Assembly (NCBI GenBank): GCA_040755155.1
Contig: JBFMBP010000082.1
Coordinates: 26,595-90,594 of the forward strand
DNA from: Candidatus Omnitrophota bacterium
Lineage (GTDB): Bacteria; Hinthialibacterota; Hinthialibacteria; Hinthialibacterales; Hinthialibacteraceae
Reading direction: 5' to 3'
Length of the DNA: 64,000 bases
The notes under the pieces are model-generated. The model was not told the origin of the DNA, made no database searches, and saw nothing but the letters and a program-made list of their open reading frames with translations. The translations under genes and the position numbers were made by a program. Shown here in pieces: positions 1-8,332 of the stretch (positions within the stretch are counted from its first letter, which is position 1; each line of letters opens with the position of its first letter).

Positions 1-467
1 CGCGGTTATTCAAGAAGGCCTCCGCTGACGTGCGGGTGATTATGACCGAGTCGGCGCAAAAGTTCATCGCTCCCTTGACGATGGCCGCCTTGTCCCAAAA
101 TCCCGTCGGCCTGGATATGTTCGCGCACCCTCCCATTCATGAAGTGCGCCATATCGCCTGGGCGGAATGGGCGGATATCGCCGTTATCGCTCCCGCCACG
201 GCCAATTGCCTCGCCAAAGCGGCGGCGGGATTAGCGGACGACCTTCTATCCACCACCATTCTCTCTTTGGAGTGTCCTTTGATTATCGCCCCGGCGATGC
301 ACCGCCAGATGTGGGCGCATCCCGCTACCCAAAGAAACATCGAAACTTTGCGCAGTTTCGGCTATCGCATCATCGAACCGGCGGTAGGGGAATTGGCGTC
401 GGGAGACGTCGGCGCTGGACGAATGCGCGAACCCGAAGAGATTTTCGATTTTATAACTCAGTTATGA
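1..467 (+). CDS. coaC: Phosphopantothenoylcysteine decarboxylase domain (CoaC), 5' truncated by window edge
   Basis: Flavoprotein of coenzyme A synthesis that decarboxylates 4'-phosphopantothenoyl-cysteine. The reading frame is open from base 3, so the true start lies before the window. Visible CoaC signatures are APATANCLAKAAAG (substrate/FMN region), the APAMHRQMW block and the flexible flap GELASGDVGAGRMREPEEI. The protein stops with TGA right after the flap region, so no CoaB (phosphopantothenate-cysteine ligase) domain is fused, unlike the roughly 400-residue CoaBC of most bacteria. CoaB must be separate, or this is a related stand-alone HFCD flavoprotein. The next gene lies on the opposite strand. 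Confidence 0.85.
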   Translation, partial: RLFKKASADVRVIMTESAQKFIAPLTMAALSQNPVGLDMFAHPPIHEVRHIAWAEWADIAVIAPATANCLAKAAAGLADDLLSTTILSLECPLIIAPAMHRQMWAHPATQRNIETLRSFGYRIIEPAVGELASGDVGAGRMREPEEIFDFITQL

Positions 468-510
468 TATGGGAAGAATAAACATTCCCCCTTCCTCTCT
501 CCAAAAACAG

Positions 511-579
511 AAGAATTCCACGAATGTTTTGAATCACGGATTTCATAGATGATTTGGATTTCACGGAGAAAAACTTTTC
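511..579 (+). repeat. Dispersed repeat C, copy 1
   Basis: About 70 bp, nearly identical to 10164-10236 in the same orientation. The shared core is TTGAATCACGGATTT, a GATGATTTGGATTT block and ACGGAGAAAAACTTTT. Both copies lie in intergenic DNA downstream of a gene, and neither encodes a protein. Confidence 0.75.
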
Positions 580-600
580 CAAGCATTATTCCTGGACATT

Positions 601-636
601 ATGGTGGGATTTGCTTCGCTCAACCCACCCTACCCA
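601..636 (+). repeat. Dispersed hairpin repeat A, divergent copy
   Basis: GGTGGGATTTGCTTCGCT followed by CAACCCACCCTAC. This is a degenerate copy of the hairpin repeat at 46149, 49452 and 56613, with complementary GTGGG/CCCAC arms around a GCTTCGCT centre. Confidence 0.55.
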
Positions 637-652
637 ACTATACAGCTTACGC

Positions 653-820
653 TTATTTGGCGGTATACTCAGGACATGATTTGGCGTTCGGCCGTTCGGG
701 GCGCGTGCAAATATGTCCATAATTCCATTTGCAGGAATCGCACAAAAAAACATCCCCAAACGCTTTCGCCTTCCATTTCGAACGCCAGTTTTTCCATTTT
801 TTAAAGAATTTATTGAACAT
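653..820 (-). CDS. Small Cys-rich (putative zinc-binding) protein, 55 aa
   Basis: A basic, Trp/Lys-rich N-terminus (MFNKFFKKWKNWRSKWK) is followed by a four-cysteine module, C-x2-C-x7-C-x8-C, containing the string CTRPERPNAKSCPEY. The start chosen is the ATG at 820: GAGGG lies 5-6 bases before it, inside the last codons of the upstream gene, and only 2 bp separate that gene's stop from this ATG. That arrangement argues for translational coupling and against a chance ORF. The longer reading from 946 overlaps the upstream coding region and is rejected. Function is unknown; the cysteine spacing suggests one metal site. Conservation could not be tested here. Confidence 0.6.
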   Translation of the reverse strand: MFNKFFKKWKNWRSKWKAKAFGDVFLCDSCKWNYGHICTRPERPNAKSCPEYTAK

Positions 821-822
821 GA

Positions 823-2559
823 TTACCCTCGGTGAACGATTTTCCGCAAGCCTCGTTTCAACGTTTGCCAAAAAGCGCTGGGGATAAAAATCCATCGCTT
901 GCCGTCTATTATGGTGACATTCCCCATGGCGCAGGCCGTATGGCATCCGTCAGGGTATGGGCCTTCGGGATCGGGTTCTATTACGCCCGCCGCCTCTTCC
1001 TTGAATTCTTCCGGCGTCAATTTTTGAACGCGGTTGATGATCAACCGGGCGCCGTAAGCGGATGAGCAATCCTGGGCGGGACGATAAAGCGTTCCTTCAT
1101 GGATGAATGGCGTCCCGCCGGGACGGGCGGAACGGACGTCGGTCTTGACGGGATTATTGGCGTGAGAACGCCACGGCCCTAAAAGATCGTCCGCGTAATA
1201 AACGAACAAATTATGATTAGGCCCATTCTCCTGGCAGGCGCAAAACAGCCACCAGCGCCGGTCGAAGTAGGCAATCGTGCTATCCACGCCTTGGACGCCC
1301 TCCACCAGCGCCGCTATTTTCTCCCATTTCGCGGGAAAGGAGACGGCGCGGTAAAGCGCGATTTCGCTCGCTTCGTAGGTTTCGGGAACACAATAAATCT
1401 CCCCCTCATTTTCAATGAGATAGGGATAAGACATATGAAAAGAATTTTCCATCGCTGGAAGAGGCGCCGCTTTGGATGGATCGTCGTCGAATTGAAAGAA
1501 GAAAATTCTCCCGCGTCCAATCCGATAATCCAATTCCTCGAACAAAATCGTATGGCGATCCTCTTTTTTTAGGGCGAAAGGATCGGCGAAAAATTGGTTC
1601 TTCATCGGCGCAGGCATCCATACGATGTTTGGATGCTTCCCGGATTGAAGGTAAGCTTGTATCGGCTGCTGCGCCATGCCAATATTCCATTGGTCATGGC
1701 GAAAAAGCGCCTGGGCGGCTCTTTTTGCCGCATTGCGGATGATCTTCGCGCCAAAGACGGCCATCTGGCGATTGGTGGGAGAATAATAAATCGGGGCGTC
1801 CGTTGGGGAAGGAGGCGCCTCGAGATAATCGGCGGCGCCCTGGCGCAGGTCGATGCAAACTTGAGACGCCCAACCGGAACTTTCTAATAGAATGTTGTTC
1901 AAATTACGGCTGTAAGAGGTAAGGCAGGTATTGATGCGCCCTTTTTTAAGCGCTACTCCGCCGTCCAGGCGATCGGTCAACCGTTGCAGCAAGGCGCCGC
2001 TTACCGGATCGTCATGATAAATCTCCCAGAAGCAGGGAGGTCCACCTCGATAGCGCTCTTCGTCACCATGATGATACGACCAGACGCCATAACGGGGCGT
2101 TTTCAGAATCTCGCCTCGAATAATGCCGTAAGCGAAACGGAGAATGAAATCGAGGTTGTAATTGCGGATAGTTTCAATGTCCTCTTCCCGGAAATATTGC
2201 GAAAATTTTCCTTTTTTTACCGTCCTGCAGGGAAGACGGGGAATATCCTTAAAGGTTTCGGAGAGATCGACCGGACGGCTGGCTTCCGGTTTGACGAGAA
2301 AATTATTGTACAGTTGAAATACTAACTGATTCCATCGTATGCGCTTCAGGCGGCTCGCCAAGGAATTCCTCTCCGCCGAATCGTCGTCGATAATCAGCAG
2401 CGCCGGCGCCACATTCTCCAGCGCCATCAGTTTTTGCAAACATCGCGCTTGCCATTTTTGGAAAATTGGACCGAAGCACATAACGCCGAACCGGATCGGC
2501 GCCGTTGCGCGTTCGAACGTTCCGTTCGTCTCCGGGATCATCCCGCCGTCCTCCATCAT
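823..2559 (-). CDS. Formyltransferase-like domain fused to GH43/GINT1-like beta-propeller
   Basis: 578 aa. Residues about 20-260 resemble the formyltransferase N-terminal fold of methionyl-tRNA and sugar N-formyltransferases: LDFILRFAYGIIRG, then YHHGDEERYRGGPPCFWEI, then RLDGG, where the family has its Asn-x-His and Asp catalytic residues. In my alignment the usual Asn before the His is Ser (WSYHH). Residues about 300-570 look like a five-bladed propeller of the GH43 / inositolphosphorylceramide-glucosaminyltransferase N-domain type (FFADPFAL, YPYLIENEGEIYCVPE, GGTPFIHEGTLYRPAQD). This points to formylation of an amino sugar in a surface glycan, which is inference. The start ATG at 2559 has AAGGAA 5 bp upstream; ATG 2556 is also possible. 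Confidence 0.7.
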   Translation of the reverse strand: MMEDGGMIPETNGTFERATAPIRFGVMCFGPIFQKWQARCLQKLMALENVAPALLIIDDDSAERNSLASRLKRIRWNQLVFQLYNNFLVKPEASRPVDLSETFKDIPRLPCRTVKKGKFSQYFREEDIETIRNYNLDFILRFAYGIIRGEILKTPRYGVWSYHHGDEERYRGGPPCFWEIYHDDPVSGALLQRLTDRLDGGVALKKGRINTCLTSYSRNLNNILLESSGWASQVCIDLRQGAADYLEAPPSPTDAPIYYSPTNRQMAVFGAKIIRNAAKRAAQALFRHDQWNIGMAQQPIQAYLQSGKHPNIVWMPAPMKNQFFADPFALKKEDRHTILFEELDYRIGRGRIFFFQFDDDPSKAAPLPAMENSFHMSYPYLIENEGEIYCVPETYEASEIALYRAVSFPAKWEKIAALVEGVQGVDSTIAYFDRRWWLFCACQENGPNHNLFVYYADDLLGPWRSHANNPVKTDVRSARPGGTPFIHEGTLYRPAQDCSSAYGARLIINRVQKLTPEEFKEEAAGVIEPDPEGPYPDGCHTACAMGNVTIIDGKRWIFIPSAFWQTLKRGLRKIVHRG

Positions 2560-2738
2560 GCCATTTCCTTGAAGAGTACTATCCTAATTCCAAGCGGCCT
2601 GCCGTTTAAGGGAGGAGAAATCCCTCCTCGCTGGAAAACTGGCGGGGGCTAGCGGCAAGTTTAAAGTCGAGCCTATGATAACCAACAAAGAAAACGCAAA
2701 AAATTGCGGAAATCGACGGAGAAGAAAGTTCCTTCCCG

Positions 2739-2768
2739 TTGACTGAATGAGGGATATCCAATTATACT
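2739..2768 (+). promoter_or_regulatory. Predicted promoter for tRNA-Val
   Basis: TTGACT at 2739-2744, an 18-bp spacer, and TATACT at 2763-2768 (5/6 matches to each sigma70 box). It lies about 100 bp upstream of the tRNA and points towards it. The rest of the gap from 2560 contains no credible gene. Confidence 0.5.
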
Positions 2769-2866
2769 TATACGATTGCCGTAACGGTTTCCTATCGCCT
2801 ATGTCGAGCAAGCCGCAAGGCGCATCGATGGGCGAATAAAAATAACCTAAGGAAATCGTTTGACTT

Positions 2867-2944
2867 GGGTCGTTAGCTCAGTTTGGTTAGAGTGCTTGCT
2901 TGACATGCAAGAGGTCACTGGTTCAAGTCCAGTACGACCCACCA
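2867..2944 (+). tRNA. tRNA-Val (GAC), CCA encoded
   Basis: The acceptor stem is GGGTCGT/ACGACCC. A D-arm with GTTAGCTCAG follows, then the anticodon arm CTTGC-TTGACAT-GCAAG with anticodon GAC (reads GUC, valine), then a T-arm CTGG-TTCAAGT-CCAG. The discriminator is A2941, followed by genomic CCA at 2942-2944. All arms pair. Confidence 0.97.
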
Positions 2945-3023
2945 TGAATTCAACGGACTCTCCCGTTGACAAAAAGAAGCGGGATGAGTTTTTATTTATT
3001 CTATTCTTGTTGGGAAAGAAGAA

Positions 3024-3050
3024 GGGACCGAACCAACGGTCTCTTTTTTT
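3024..3050 (+). terminator. Rho-independent terminator after tRNA-Val
   Basis: Stem GGGACCG/CGGTCTC (one G-T wobble) with a 6-nt loop and a run of seven T, about 80 bp past the tRNA 3' end. It ends the tRNA transcript before infC. Confidence 0.75.
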
Positions 3051-3200
3051 AGTGAGCAACAACAATGGTTTTAGCCAAGCCGCGGAGCGAGATCGTCTTC
3101 GGCTTGTCAGAAAAGCCAGTGAACGCTTAGATTAAGATATAATTTGAGGTTGGGATAATCGTTATATACGATTCTAAGCCAGAGAGGAGCGTGATTTTCG

Positions 3201-3953
3201 ATTAGAAAAAAAACACCGTTTAGACGGGAAGATCCGCACGACGCCACCCGGATTAACGAAATGATACGGGAAGATGAGATTAGGCTCGTCGATCAAAATG
3301 GGGAACATATGGGCGTGATTTCCGTGAGAGAGGCCCTTGAAAAAGCGCAAGCGGCTCATCTTGACCTGGTCGAAGTGAGCGCGAAATCCAAACCGCATGT
3401 ATGCCGGATCATGGATTTCGGGCATTACAAATACGAACAGGCGAAGAAAGTCAAGGAAGCCAAAAAGAAGCAAAAACATATCGTCGTCAAGGAGATCAAA
3501 CTTCGTCCGCGCATCGACGAACACGATTACGATTTCAAGTTGAATCATGCCATGAAATTCCTGGAACACGGCGATAAAGTCCGCTTCATTCTTCAGTTTC
3601 GCGGCCGAGAAATGGCGCACAAGGAATTGGGGCGGAAAGTGATGGACCGTATCATCGAAGACCTTGACGACATGGCGCTGGTGGAACAATCCCCCAAGCA
3701 AGAAGGCCGTTTCATGAATATGACTCTTGCGCCGTCTCTCGTAAAAAAGAAACGTAAAGAACGCGCCGCCAACGAAGAATTGGCGGCGGCGGCGGAAGAT
3801 CAATCCATACAAACGGTTGTAGCCAACGAAGAGGATGAAGACTATTCGGACGGCGATTTCGCTGACGAAGACGATTCGGACTTCGAGGACGCAGAAGATG
3901 AATTCTCGGAAGACGACGATGCTTCGGATAAGGATTTGCCGGAGGACGATTAA
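3201..3953 (+). CDS. infC: Translation initiation factor IF-3 with ATT start and acidic tail
   Basis: Binds the 30S subunit, discriminates initiator tRNA and prevents subunit joining. The N-domain carries RINEMIREDEIRLVDQ and the C-domain EIKLRPRIDEHDYDFK. The first ATG (3261) would remove the conserved RINEMIR lead. The open frame extends to a TGA at 3192, and the only suitable upstream start is ATT at 3201, preceded by AGGAG (3185-3189). AUU initiation is the classical IF-3 autoregulation device (known for E. coli), so I place the start there, giving 250 aa. After about residue 195 there is an unusual tail of about 55 residues rich in Asp/Glu, absent from ordinary IF-3. First gene of infC-rpmI-rplT. 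Confidence 0.93.
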   Translation: MRKKTPFRREDPHDATRINEMIREDEIRLVDQNGEHMGVISVREALEKAQAAHLDLVEVSAKSKPHVCRIMDFGHYKYEQAKKVKEAKKKQKHIVVKEIKLRPRIDEHDYDFKLNHAMKFLEHGDKVRFILQFRGREMAHKELGRKVMDRIIEDLDDMALVEQSPKQEGRFMNMTLAPSLVKKKRKERAANEELAAAAEDQSIQTVVANEEDEDYSDGDFADEDDSDFEDAEDEFSEDDDASDKDLPEDD

Positions 3954-3974
3954 CCATAGCGGAAGAGGAATATC

Positions 3975-4178
3975 ATGGCATCTGGACCGAAAATGAAAAC
4001 CAATCGCGGAGCGGCGAAGCGCTTCCGCAAAACCAAAAATGGAAAATTCAAGCGGGAACGCGCTTATCTGAGCCATATCCGCACCAAGAAAACTACCAAA
4101 CGCAAAAGGCGGTTGCGCCACCAAACCACCGTCGATAGCACGGAAATCAAGAGAGTCCGCCGCATGTTGGCGCAGTAA
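3975..4178 (+). CDS. rpmI: 50S ribosomal protein L35
   Basis: 67 aa, very basic, full family length. The N-terminal [21 protein letters not shown] and the C-terminal [13 protein letters not shown]-type ending are typical of bL35. It starts 21 bp after infC, with a GGAAGAGGA-type ribosome binding site. Its place in infC-rpmI-rplT is the near-universal bacterial order. Confidence 0.97.
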   Translation: MASGPKMKTNRGAAKRFRKTKNGKFKRERAYLSHIRTKKTTKRKRRLRHQTTVDSTEIKRVRRMLAQ

Positions 4179-4202
4179 CGTCGCAGAGGAGAGAAATACG
4201 TC

Positions 4203-4559
4203 ATGCCACGCGCAATCAGTCAAGTCGCCTCCCGTAGGCGCAGAAAGAAAGTACTCAAAGCAGCGAAAGGATCGACTCTCGGACGCAGAGTGCAGATTCG
4301 ATCCGCCCGCCACGGCGTTCATAAGGCGCTTAAATACGCCTACCGCGACCGCCGCAATCGCAAGCGCGAATTCCGCCGCTTATGGATCGTCCGCATCGCC
4401 GCCGCCTGCAAGTTGGAAGGCTTGTCCTACAGCGTTTTTATGGGCGGACTCAACAAAGCGGGCGTAGAGATCAATCGAAAAGTGTTGTCGGAACTCGCCA
4501 TCGCCGATCCCGCCGCCTTTCGCGAACTGATCGCCGTCTCCAAAACCGCTTTGAGTTGA
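4203..4559 (+). CDS. rplT: 50S ribosomal protein L20
   Basis: 118 aa, full length for bL20, an early 23S rRNA-binding assembly protein that in enterics represses its own operon. Recognisable stretches are VASRRRRKKVLKAAKGS, the YRDRRNRKREFRRLWIVRI helix and GLSYSVFMGGL near the C-terminal domain. AGAGGAGAG precedes the ATG. It lies 24 bp after rpmI and is clearly cotranscribed. Confidence 0.97.
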   Translation: MPRAISQVASRRRRKKVLKAAKGSTLGRRVQIRSARHGVHKALKYAYRDRRNRKREFRRLWIVRIAAACKLEGLSYSVFMGGLNKAGVEINRKVLSELAIADPAAFRELIAVSKTALS

Positions 4560-4612
4560 TAAGCGGTTCTTCGAAATTCCAAGGCCTGTGCTTTTACTCC
4601 TGCGGAATTTAT

Positions 4613-4671
4613 AGGGTAGAGCAGGCGTCACGCCTGCATCCACAGAGCAGGCGAGACGCCTGTTCTACCCA
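4613..4671. repeat. Double-hairpin intergenic repeat (GCAGGCG family)
   Basis: Two adjacent palindromes, GCAGGCGTCACGCCTGC and GCAGGCGAGACGCCTG, bracketed by GGGTAGA and TCTACCC ends, so the whole element is also an inverted repeat. A related half (GGGCGAGACGCCC) occurs near 16793. The two-hairpin TAGA...TCTA design matches repeat B at 16622 and 62058. It sits between rplT and pheS. Confidence 0.65.
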
Positions 4672-4713
4672 CATTAAGGCGTTGAGCACGCGTAAAAAAA
4701 ACGTAGAAGCAAA

Positions 4714-5757
4714 ATGACCGATAGCGAAAATCTTAGATCCCAGTTAGAAGAAGCCCAACGCCAAGGCATGGAGGAATTCGCCCTGGCTTCATCTCCTCAG
4801 GCTCTCTATGAAACCCGCACTCTCTACTTGGGAAAAAAAGGAAAAGTCAAGGCGATTTTACGGGGACTCGGCCAGCTCTCCGTAGAAGAAAGACCCGCCG
4901 CCGGTCAACTCGCCAACCAGGTCGCCGATGCTTTAGAAACGGCTTACCTAGAACGTCTGGAGGCGCTCAAGGCGCTGGAATCCCAACGCCAATTGGAAGA
5001 GGACGCGGCCGACGTTACGCTGCCTGGAACCTGGCCGCCTTTAGGAGGATTGCATCCCTTGATCCGCGTCCAGACCGAAATCGAAGACCTCTTCTATTCG
5101 ATGGGATTCGATATCGCCGACGGTCCGGAAATCGAAACTGAATATTACAACTTCGAAGCGCTCAATTTTCCTCCCGACCACCCCGCCCGCGATATGCAGG
5201 ACACGTTTTCCATGAAAAACGGCTGCGTTCTTCGCACGCATACTTCGCCGGTTCAGGTGCGCTACATGGAGACGCATGAACCGCCCATCCGCATGATCGC
5301 TCCCGGACGCGTTTACCGCTGCGACTCCGATATCACCCATTCCCCCATGTTTTCCCAGATCGAAGGCTTGGTCGTCGACGAAAACATCTCCTTCCGCGAT
5401 CTGAAAGGAACGCTGGATTTGGTGATTCACCGCATCTTTTCGCCGCAAACGAAAACCCGCTTCCGCCCTTCCTTCTTCCCCTTCACGGAACCGAGCGCCG
5501 AAGTGGACATTACCTGCTTCGCCTGCACCGGCCCCGATCCCAACTGCCGCTTATGTAAAGGTACGGGCTGGATCGAAGTCCTGGGTTGCGGCATGGTCCA
5601 CCCGGCGGTATTGCGTTCGGGAGGCTACGATTCCGAAAAATATACAGGCTTCGCCTTCGGACTCGGCGTTGAGCGCTTCGCCATGCTGAAATACGGCATT
5701 ACCGACATCCGTCTTTTCTACGAAAACGACGCGCGCTTTTTGAGACAGTTCCGCTAA
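4714..5757 (+). CDS. pheS: Phenylalanyl-tRNA synthetase alpha subunit
   Basis: 347 aa, normal length. An N-terminal coiled coil for tRNA binding is followed by the class II catalytic domain: motif 2 around GRVYRCDSDITHSPMF and motif 3 GFAFGLGVERFAML, with the CFACTGPDPNCRLCKGTGW insert typical of bacterial PheS. It charges tRNA-Phe as an alpha2beta2 enzyme with PheT. pheT, usually the next gene, is not in the window; a convergent MFS gene follows. The Shine-Dalgarno (GTAGAAG) is weak. Confidence 0.97.
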   Translation: MTDSENLRSQLEEAQRQGMEEFALASSPQALYETRTLYLGKKGKVKAILRGLGQLSVEERPAAGQLANQVADALETAYLERLEALKALESQRQLEEDAADVTLPGTWPPLGGLHPLIRVQTEIEDLFYSMGFDIADGPEIETEYYNFEALNFPPDHPARDMQDTFSMKNGCVLRTHTSPVQVRYMETHEPPIRMIAPGRVYRCDSDITHSPMFSQIEGLVVDENISFRDLKGTLDLVIHRIFSPQTKTRFRPSFFPFTEPSAEVDITCFACTGPDPNCRLCKGTGWIEVLGCGMVHPAVLRSGGYDSEKYTGFAFGLGVERFAMLKYGITDIRLFYENDARFLRQFR

Positions 5758-5780
5758 TAGCTGTCATCCCTTTTGAGCGG

Positions 5781-5807
5781 CAAGGGCAAAGCGTTAGCCT
5801 GCCCTTG
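5781..5807. repeat. Hairpin CAAGGGCA/TGCCCTTG, dispersed family E
   Basis: Perfect 8-bp stem with an 11-nt loop, downstream of pheS, without a T-tract. A closely similar sequence (GGCAAAGGCA ... CTGCCCTTGAGCGAT) lies after the sulfatase gene at 25431-25455, and a weaker one near 54172-54210. It may be a repeat unit or a Rho-dependent 3' end. Confidence 0.4.
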
Positions 5808-5923
5808 AGGGATCGATCAAAGGCAGACTGCATCTTGCGTAACATGGATTATTGATCTCATCCCGCCGTTTCAACGGCGGAGCAGCGTGTTTTATTTTCA
5901 TTCATCACTCATCATTCCAAACA

Positions 5924-8332
5924 TCAATCTTCCGGCAATTCCTGGCCCTTCGTTTCCGGCGCCCAGATCAGCGCGACCATGCCTATAACATAAATCGTGG
6001 ACATCAGAATGGCGGCGGTGCGGAACGATAGGATCATAGCAAGATAGCCCAGCAGAATCGGGAAAGGCGCCGCCAAATAACGCACGGTGTTATAGCAGAA
6101 ACCCACGCCTGTGCCCCGCAGCCGCGTCGGATAAAGTTCGGGGAAATAAATGGAATACCCGCCGAATAACGACAACTGAGCAAAGCCCATTAGAGGCAGC
6201 ATCCAATAAGCGTCCCATGCGGAATTCAGCGAATTGAAAACGAACATCGTGATGAACATGCAAAGGATGAAGGAGATAAAAAACGCCAACCTCCGTCCCA
6301 TAAACGTCGCCACCAGCGTGAATGCGAACATGCCCAGGAACGATCCCACATCCTGCAGCATCGTTCCCTTAGCCCTCACCTGCCCCGCGTATTCCTTCAC
6401 CATGCGGATTTCTCCGGGAAACGCCGCTTCGTACAGCGCCCGGTTGGCGACGATGATATTCTCTTTTTTCTCCTTGCCTTCCTTCGCCAATTTCTCTTTT
6501 TCGATCAAGTTCCGAACGCCTTTGGACAAGCCGAGATACGCTGCAAACCGATTATCGGCGGCGATTTTATCCGCCGTTTTATCCAATTCGATCAGCGATT
6601 GGGCCAAGAGCCGTTGTTGCTCCGCCGTTGGCGCTTGCGAGAAATCGTAGGTCTCGATCAATGTTTGCGTCTCCGCCGGCAATTGGCTTTTCATATAAAC
6701 ATAGATCGGCTCCTTGCCCTCTTTCATTTTGACGAATAAATCGGCGTAGCCGAATTCATAGAACAAATTCGTCTCTAAATGCCGGTTCAACTCCGTATCG
6801 AAGAGAACTTGCAAGGGAAGGCGGGCGTCCACCAATAGATCGGGATAGGCGGCGTCCAGCAACAGGCGGTTAAGCATCAGATTGTCCGCGCTCGTCCGCT
6901 TGCTTTCCGCGCCCTTCTCTTCTTCGCGATCGATAATGGTTTTCGCCGCCGCTGGCGTCTCAACGCTTTTGAAATCCTCTTGCGCATAAAAATCTAGTTT
7001 AGCCAATACGCCGTTCAACGCTTCGATAATCGCCGCTTGATCGGCCTCCCCCCCCCGCGCCGCTTCGGCGACCGCCTGACGAGCTTCCGGCGACATCCGT
7101 TCCCACGCCCGCCGAGCCGGACTGGACGAAGAGGTTCGCTCCCCCCGTTTTAACGCCCGGCATAATCCTTTCCAATCTTTAACATCCTCCGGCTTCAGTT
7201 TCCAGTAATTCTCGCCGTAGGCGCCGATTTGCCGCAACGATTCTTCTGAAAAGCGTTGTTTTAGATAGCGGACCATCGGCTCCTTTTCTTCCTTGAATTT
7301 AAGAGCCAGCGTTCCAGGATCCTTGATATCCTCTTCCGTCAGCGGCTTGTCCCGCAGCGCCGTGGTGATCAATTCCGGCGAGAAGAAGCCGATGCCCCAC
7401 AATCCGATCATTCCCGATACGCCTAAGCATAAGCCGACGATCGTATTTCTCCGCCAAGGATTTTTCTTGAATAAATCGACGAACGAACCCATCTCTTTGT
7501 CCGCCGCCTTCGCTGTTTCTCCAGAGGCCCGCAGCCGCGCCGCTTCCTCCTTCGCTTTTTTCCAAGCCTCCGGCTCGCGCAAGATAGTAACGATGGGAAT
7601 CACCAGCAGCGCGGGTAAAATCCCCACGAGAAATACCGCCCGCCAACCGGACATTTCCCATCCGAAGAAAGAAAAGGGAAGGCCGGGATCGATTTTCAAA
7701 GCCACGAACGATCCGATTATATTCCCCGTCGCCGAAAGCGATTGCAGCGATCCTAGAGCCAGCGACCGCACTTTCGAAGGAACGCTCTCGGCGATCAACG
7801 TCGTCGCCGCGCCGAACATGCCTCCCACGCCCAGCCCTACCAGAAACCGGTAGATGCAGAAATCGATCCAGCCGATCGACAAGGCTGATAGTCCCGTAAA
7901 TCCCGAATAGACTAAAAGCGTTAGCACCATCGTTTTCACGCGGCCGAATTTATCGCTGAAAATGCCGAAGATAATGCCTCCCGTGGCCCATCCAAGCATC
8001 AGGCACGTCGTTGCCACCGTACCGTAAAAGTTGACGATATCGCGCGCCGTACCGGCATCGAACAGTTCCGTCAACGCCATTTCCCGCGCCAACACGAAAA
8101 TGCGTTGATCCATGCAATCGAACAGCCACCCGCACGACGCGATCAATACGATGATCCAATGATACAGGGTGACTCCTTCGAACATCTTTTGGTTTGCATT
8201 TTGCGGCTTTAAGGGTTGTTCCACGAGACGCGCTCCTCCCAATCGATTCGAATTCTTCTTATGGCGGGTTTCCCGCATTTTTAGAAACATACTTCCCATT
8301 GTCAAGCGACGCGGGCTTAAAGGAAATTCCAT
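5924..8332 (-). CDS. MFS transporter (sugar-porter-like) with about 330-residue insert
   Basis: 802 aa, roughly 350 longer than a standard MFS permease. TM1-TM6 run from about residue 55 to 255, with the family loop DKFGRVK and the FLVGLGVGGMFGAATTLIAE helix. TM7 (NTIVGLCLGVSGMIGLWGIGF) is followed by a hydrophilic, charged, mostly helical segment (about 325-660), then TM8-TM12. With an N-in topology the TM7-TM8 loop is extracytoplasmic, so the insert should be an external domain. It resembles no domain I know. AAAGGA lies 8 bp before the ATG. Substrate unknown. Convergent with pheS. Confidence 0.85.
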   Translation of the reverse strand: MEFPLSPRRLTMGSMFLKMRETRHKKNSNRLGGARLVEQPLKPQNANQKMFEGVTLYHWIIVLIASCGWLFDCMDQRIFVLAREMALTELFDAGTARDIVNFYGTVATTCLMLGWATGGIIFGIFSDKFGRVKTMVLTLLVYSGFTGLSALSIGWIDFCIYRFLVGLGVGGMFGAATTLIAESVPSKVRSLALGSLQSLSATGNIIGSFVALKIDPGLPFSFFGWEMSGWRAVFLVGILPALLVIPIVTILREPEAWKKAKEEAARLRASGETAKAADKEMGSFVDLFKKNPWRRNTIVGLCLGVSGMIGLWGIGFFSPELITTALRDKPLTEEDIKDPGTLALKFKEEKEPMVRYLKQRFSEESLRQIGAYGENYWKLKPEDVKDWKGLCRALKRGERTSSSSPARRAWERMSPEARQAVAEAARGGEADQAAIIEALNGVLAKLDFYAQEDFKSVETPAAAKTIIDREEEKGAESKRTSADNLMLNRLLLDAAYPDLLVDARLPLQVLFDTELNRHLETNLFYEFGYADLFVKMKEGKEPIYVYMKSQLPAETQTLIETYDFSQAPTAEQQRLLAQSLIELDKTADKIAADNRFAAYLGLSKGVRNLIEKEKLAKEGKEKKENIIVANRALYEAAFPGEIRMVKEYAGQVRAKGTMLQDVGSFLGMFAFTLVATFMGRRLAFFISFILCMFITMFVFNSLNSAWDAYWMLPLMGFAQLSLFGGYSIYFPELYPTRLRGTGVGFCYNTVRYLAAPFPILLGYLAMILSFRTAAILMSTIYVIGMVALIWAPETKGQELPED

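Noticed and set aside
2584-2811. 75-codon minus-strand ORF with a hydrophobic stretch
   Set aside because: No ribosome binding site, overlaps the predicted tRNA-Val promoter, no recognisable feature.
2847-3065. ORF with GRTGLEPVTSC on the minus strand
   Set aside because: Classic false ORF across a tRNA gene (tRNA-Val).
3174-4322. Long minus-strand ORF (382 codons) opposite infC-rpmI-rplT
   Set aside because: It mirrors three unambiguous conserved genes, is Phe/Arg-rich nonsense and has no ribosome binding site.
4380-4717. ORFs in other frames between rplT and pheS
   Set aside because: Shadows of rplT and of the palindromic repeat at 4613-4671.
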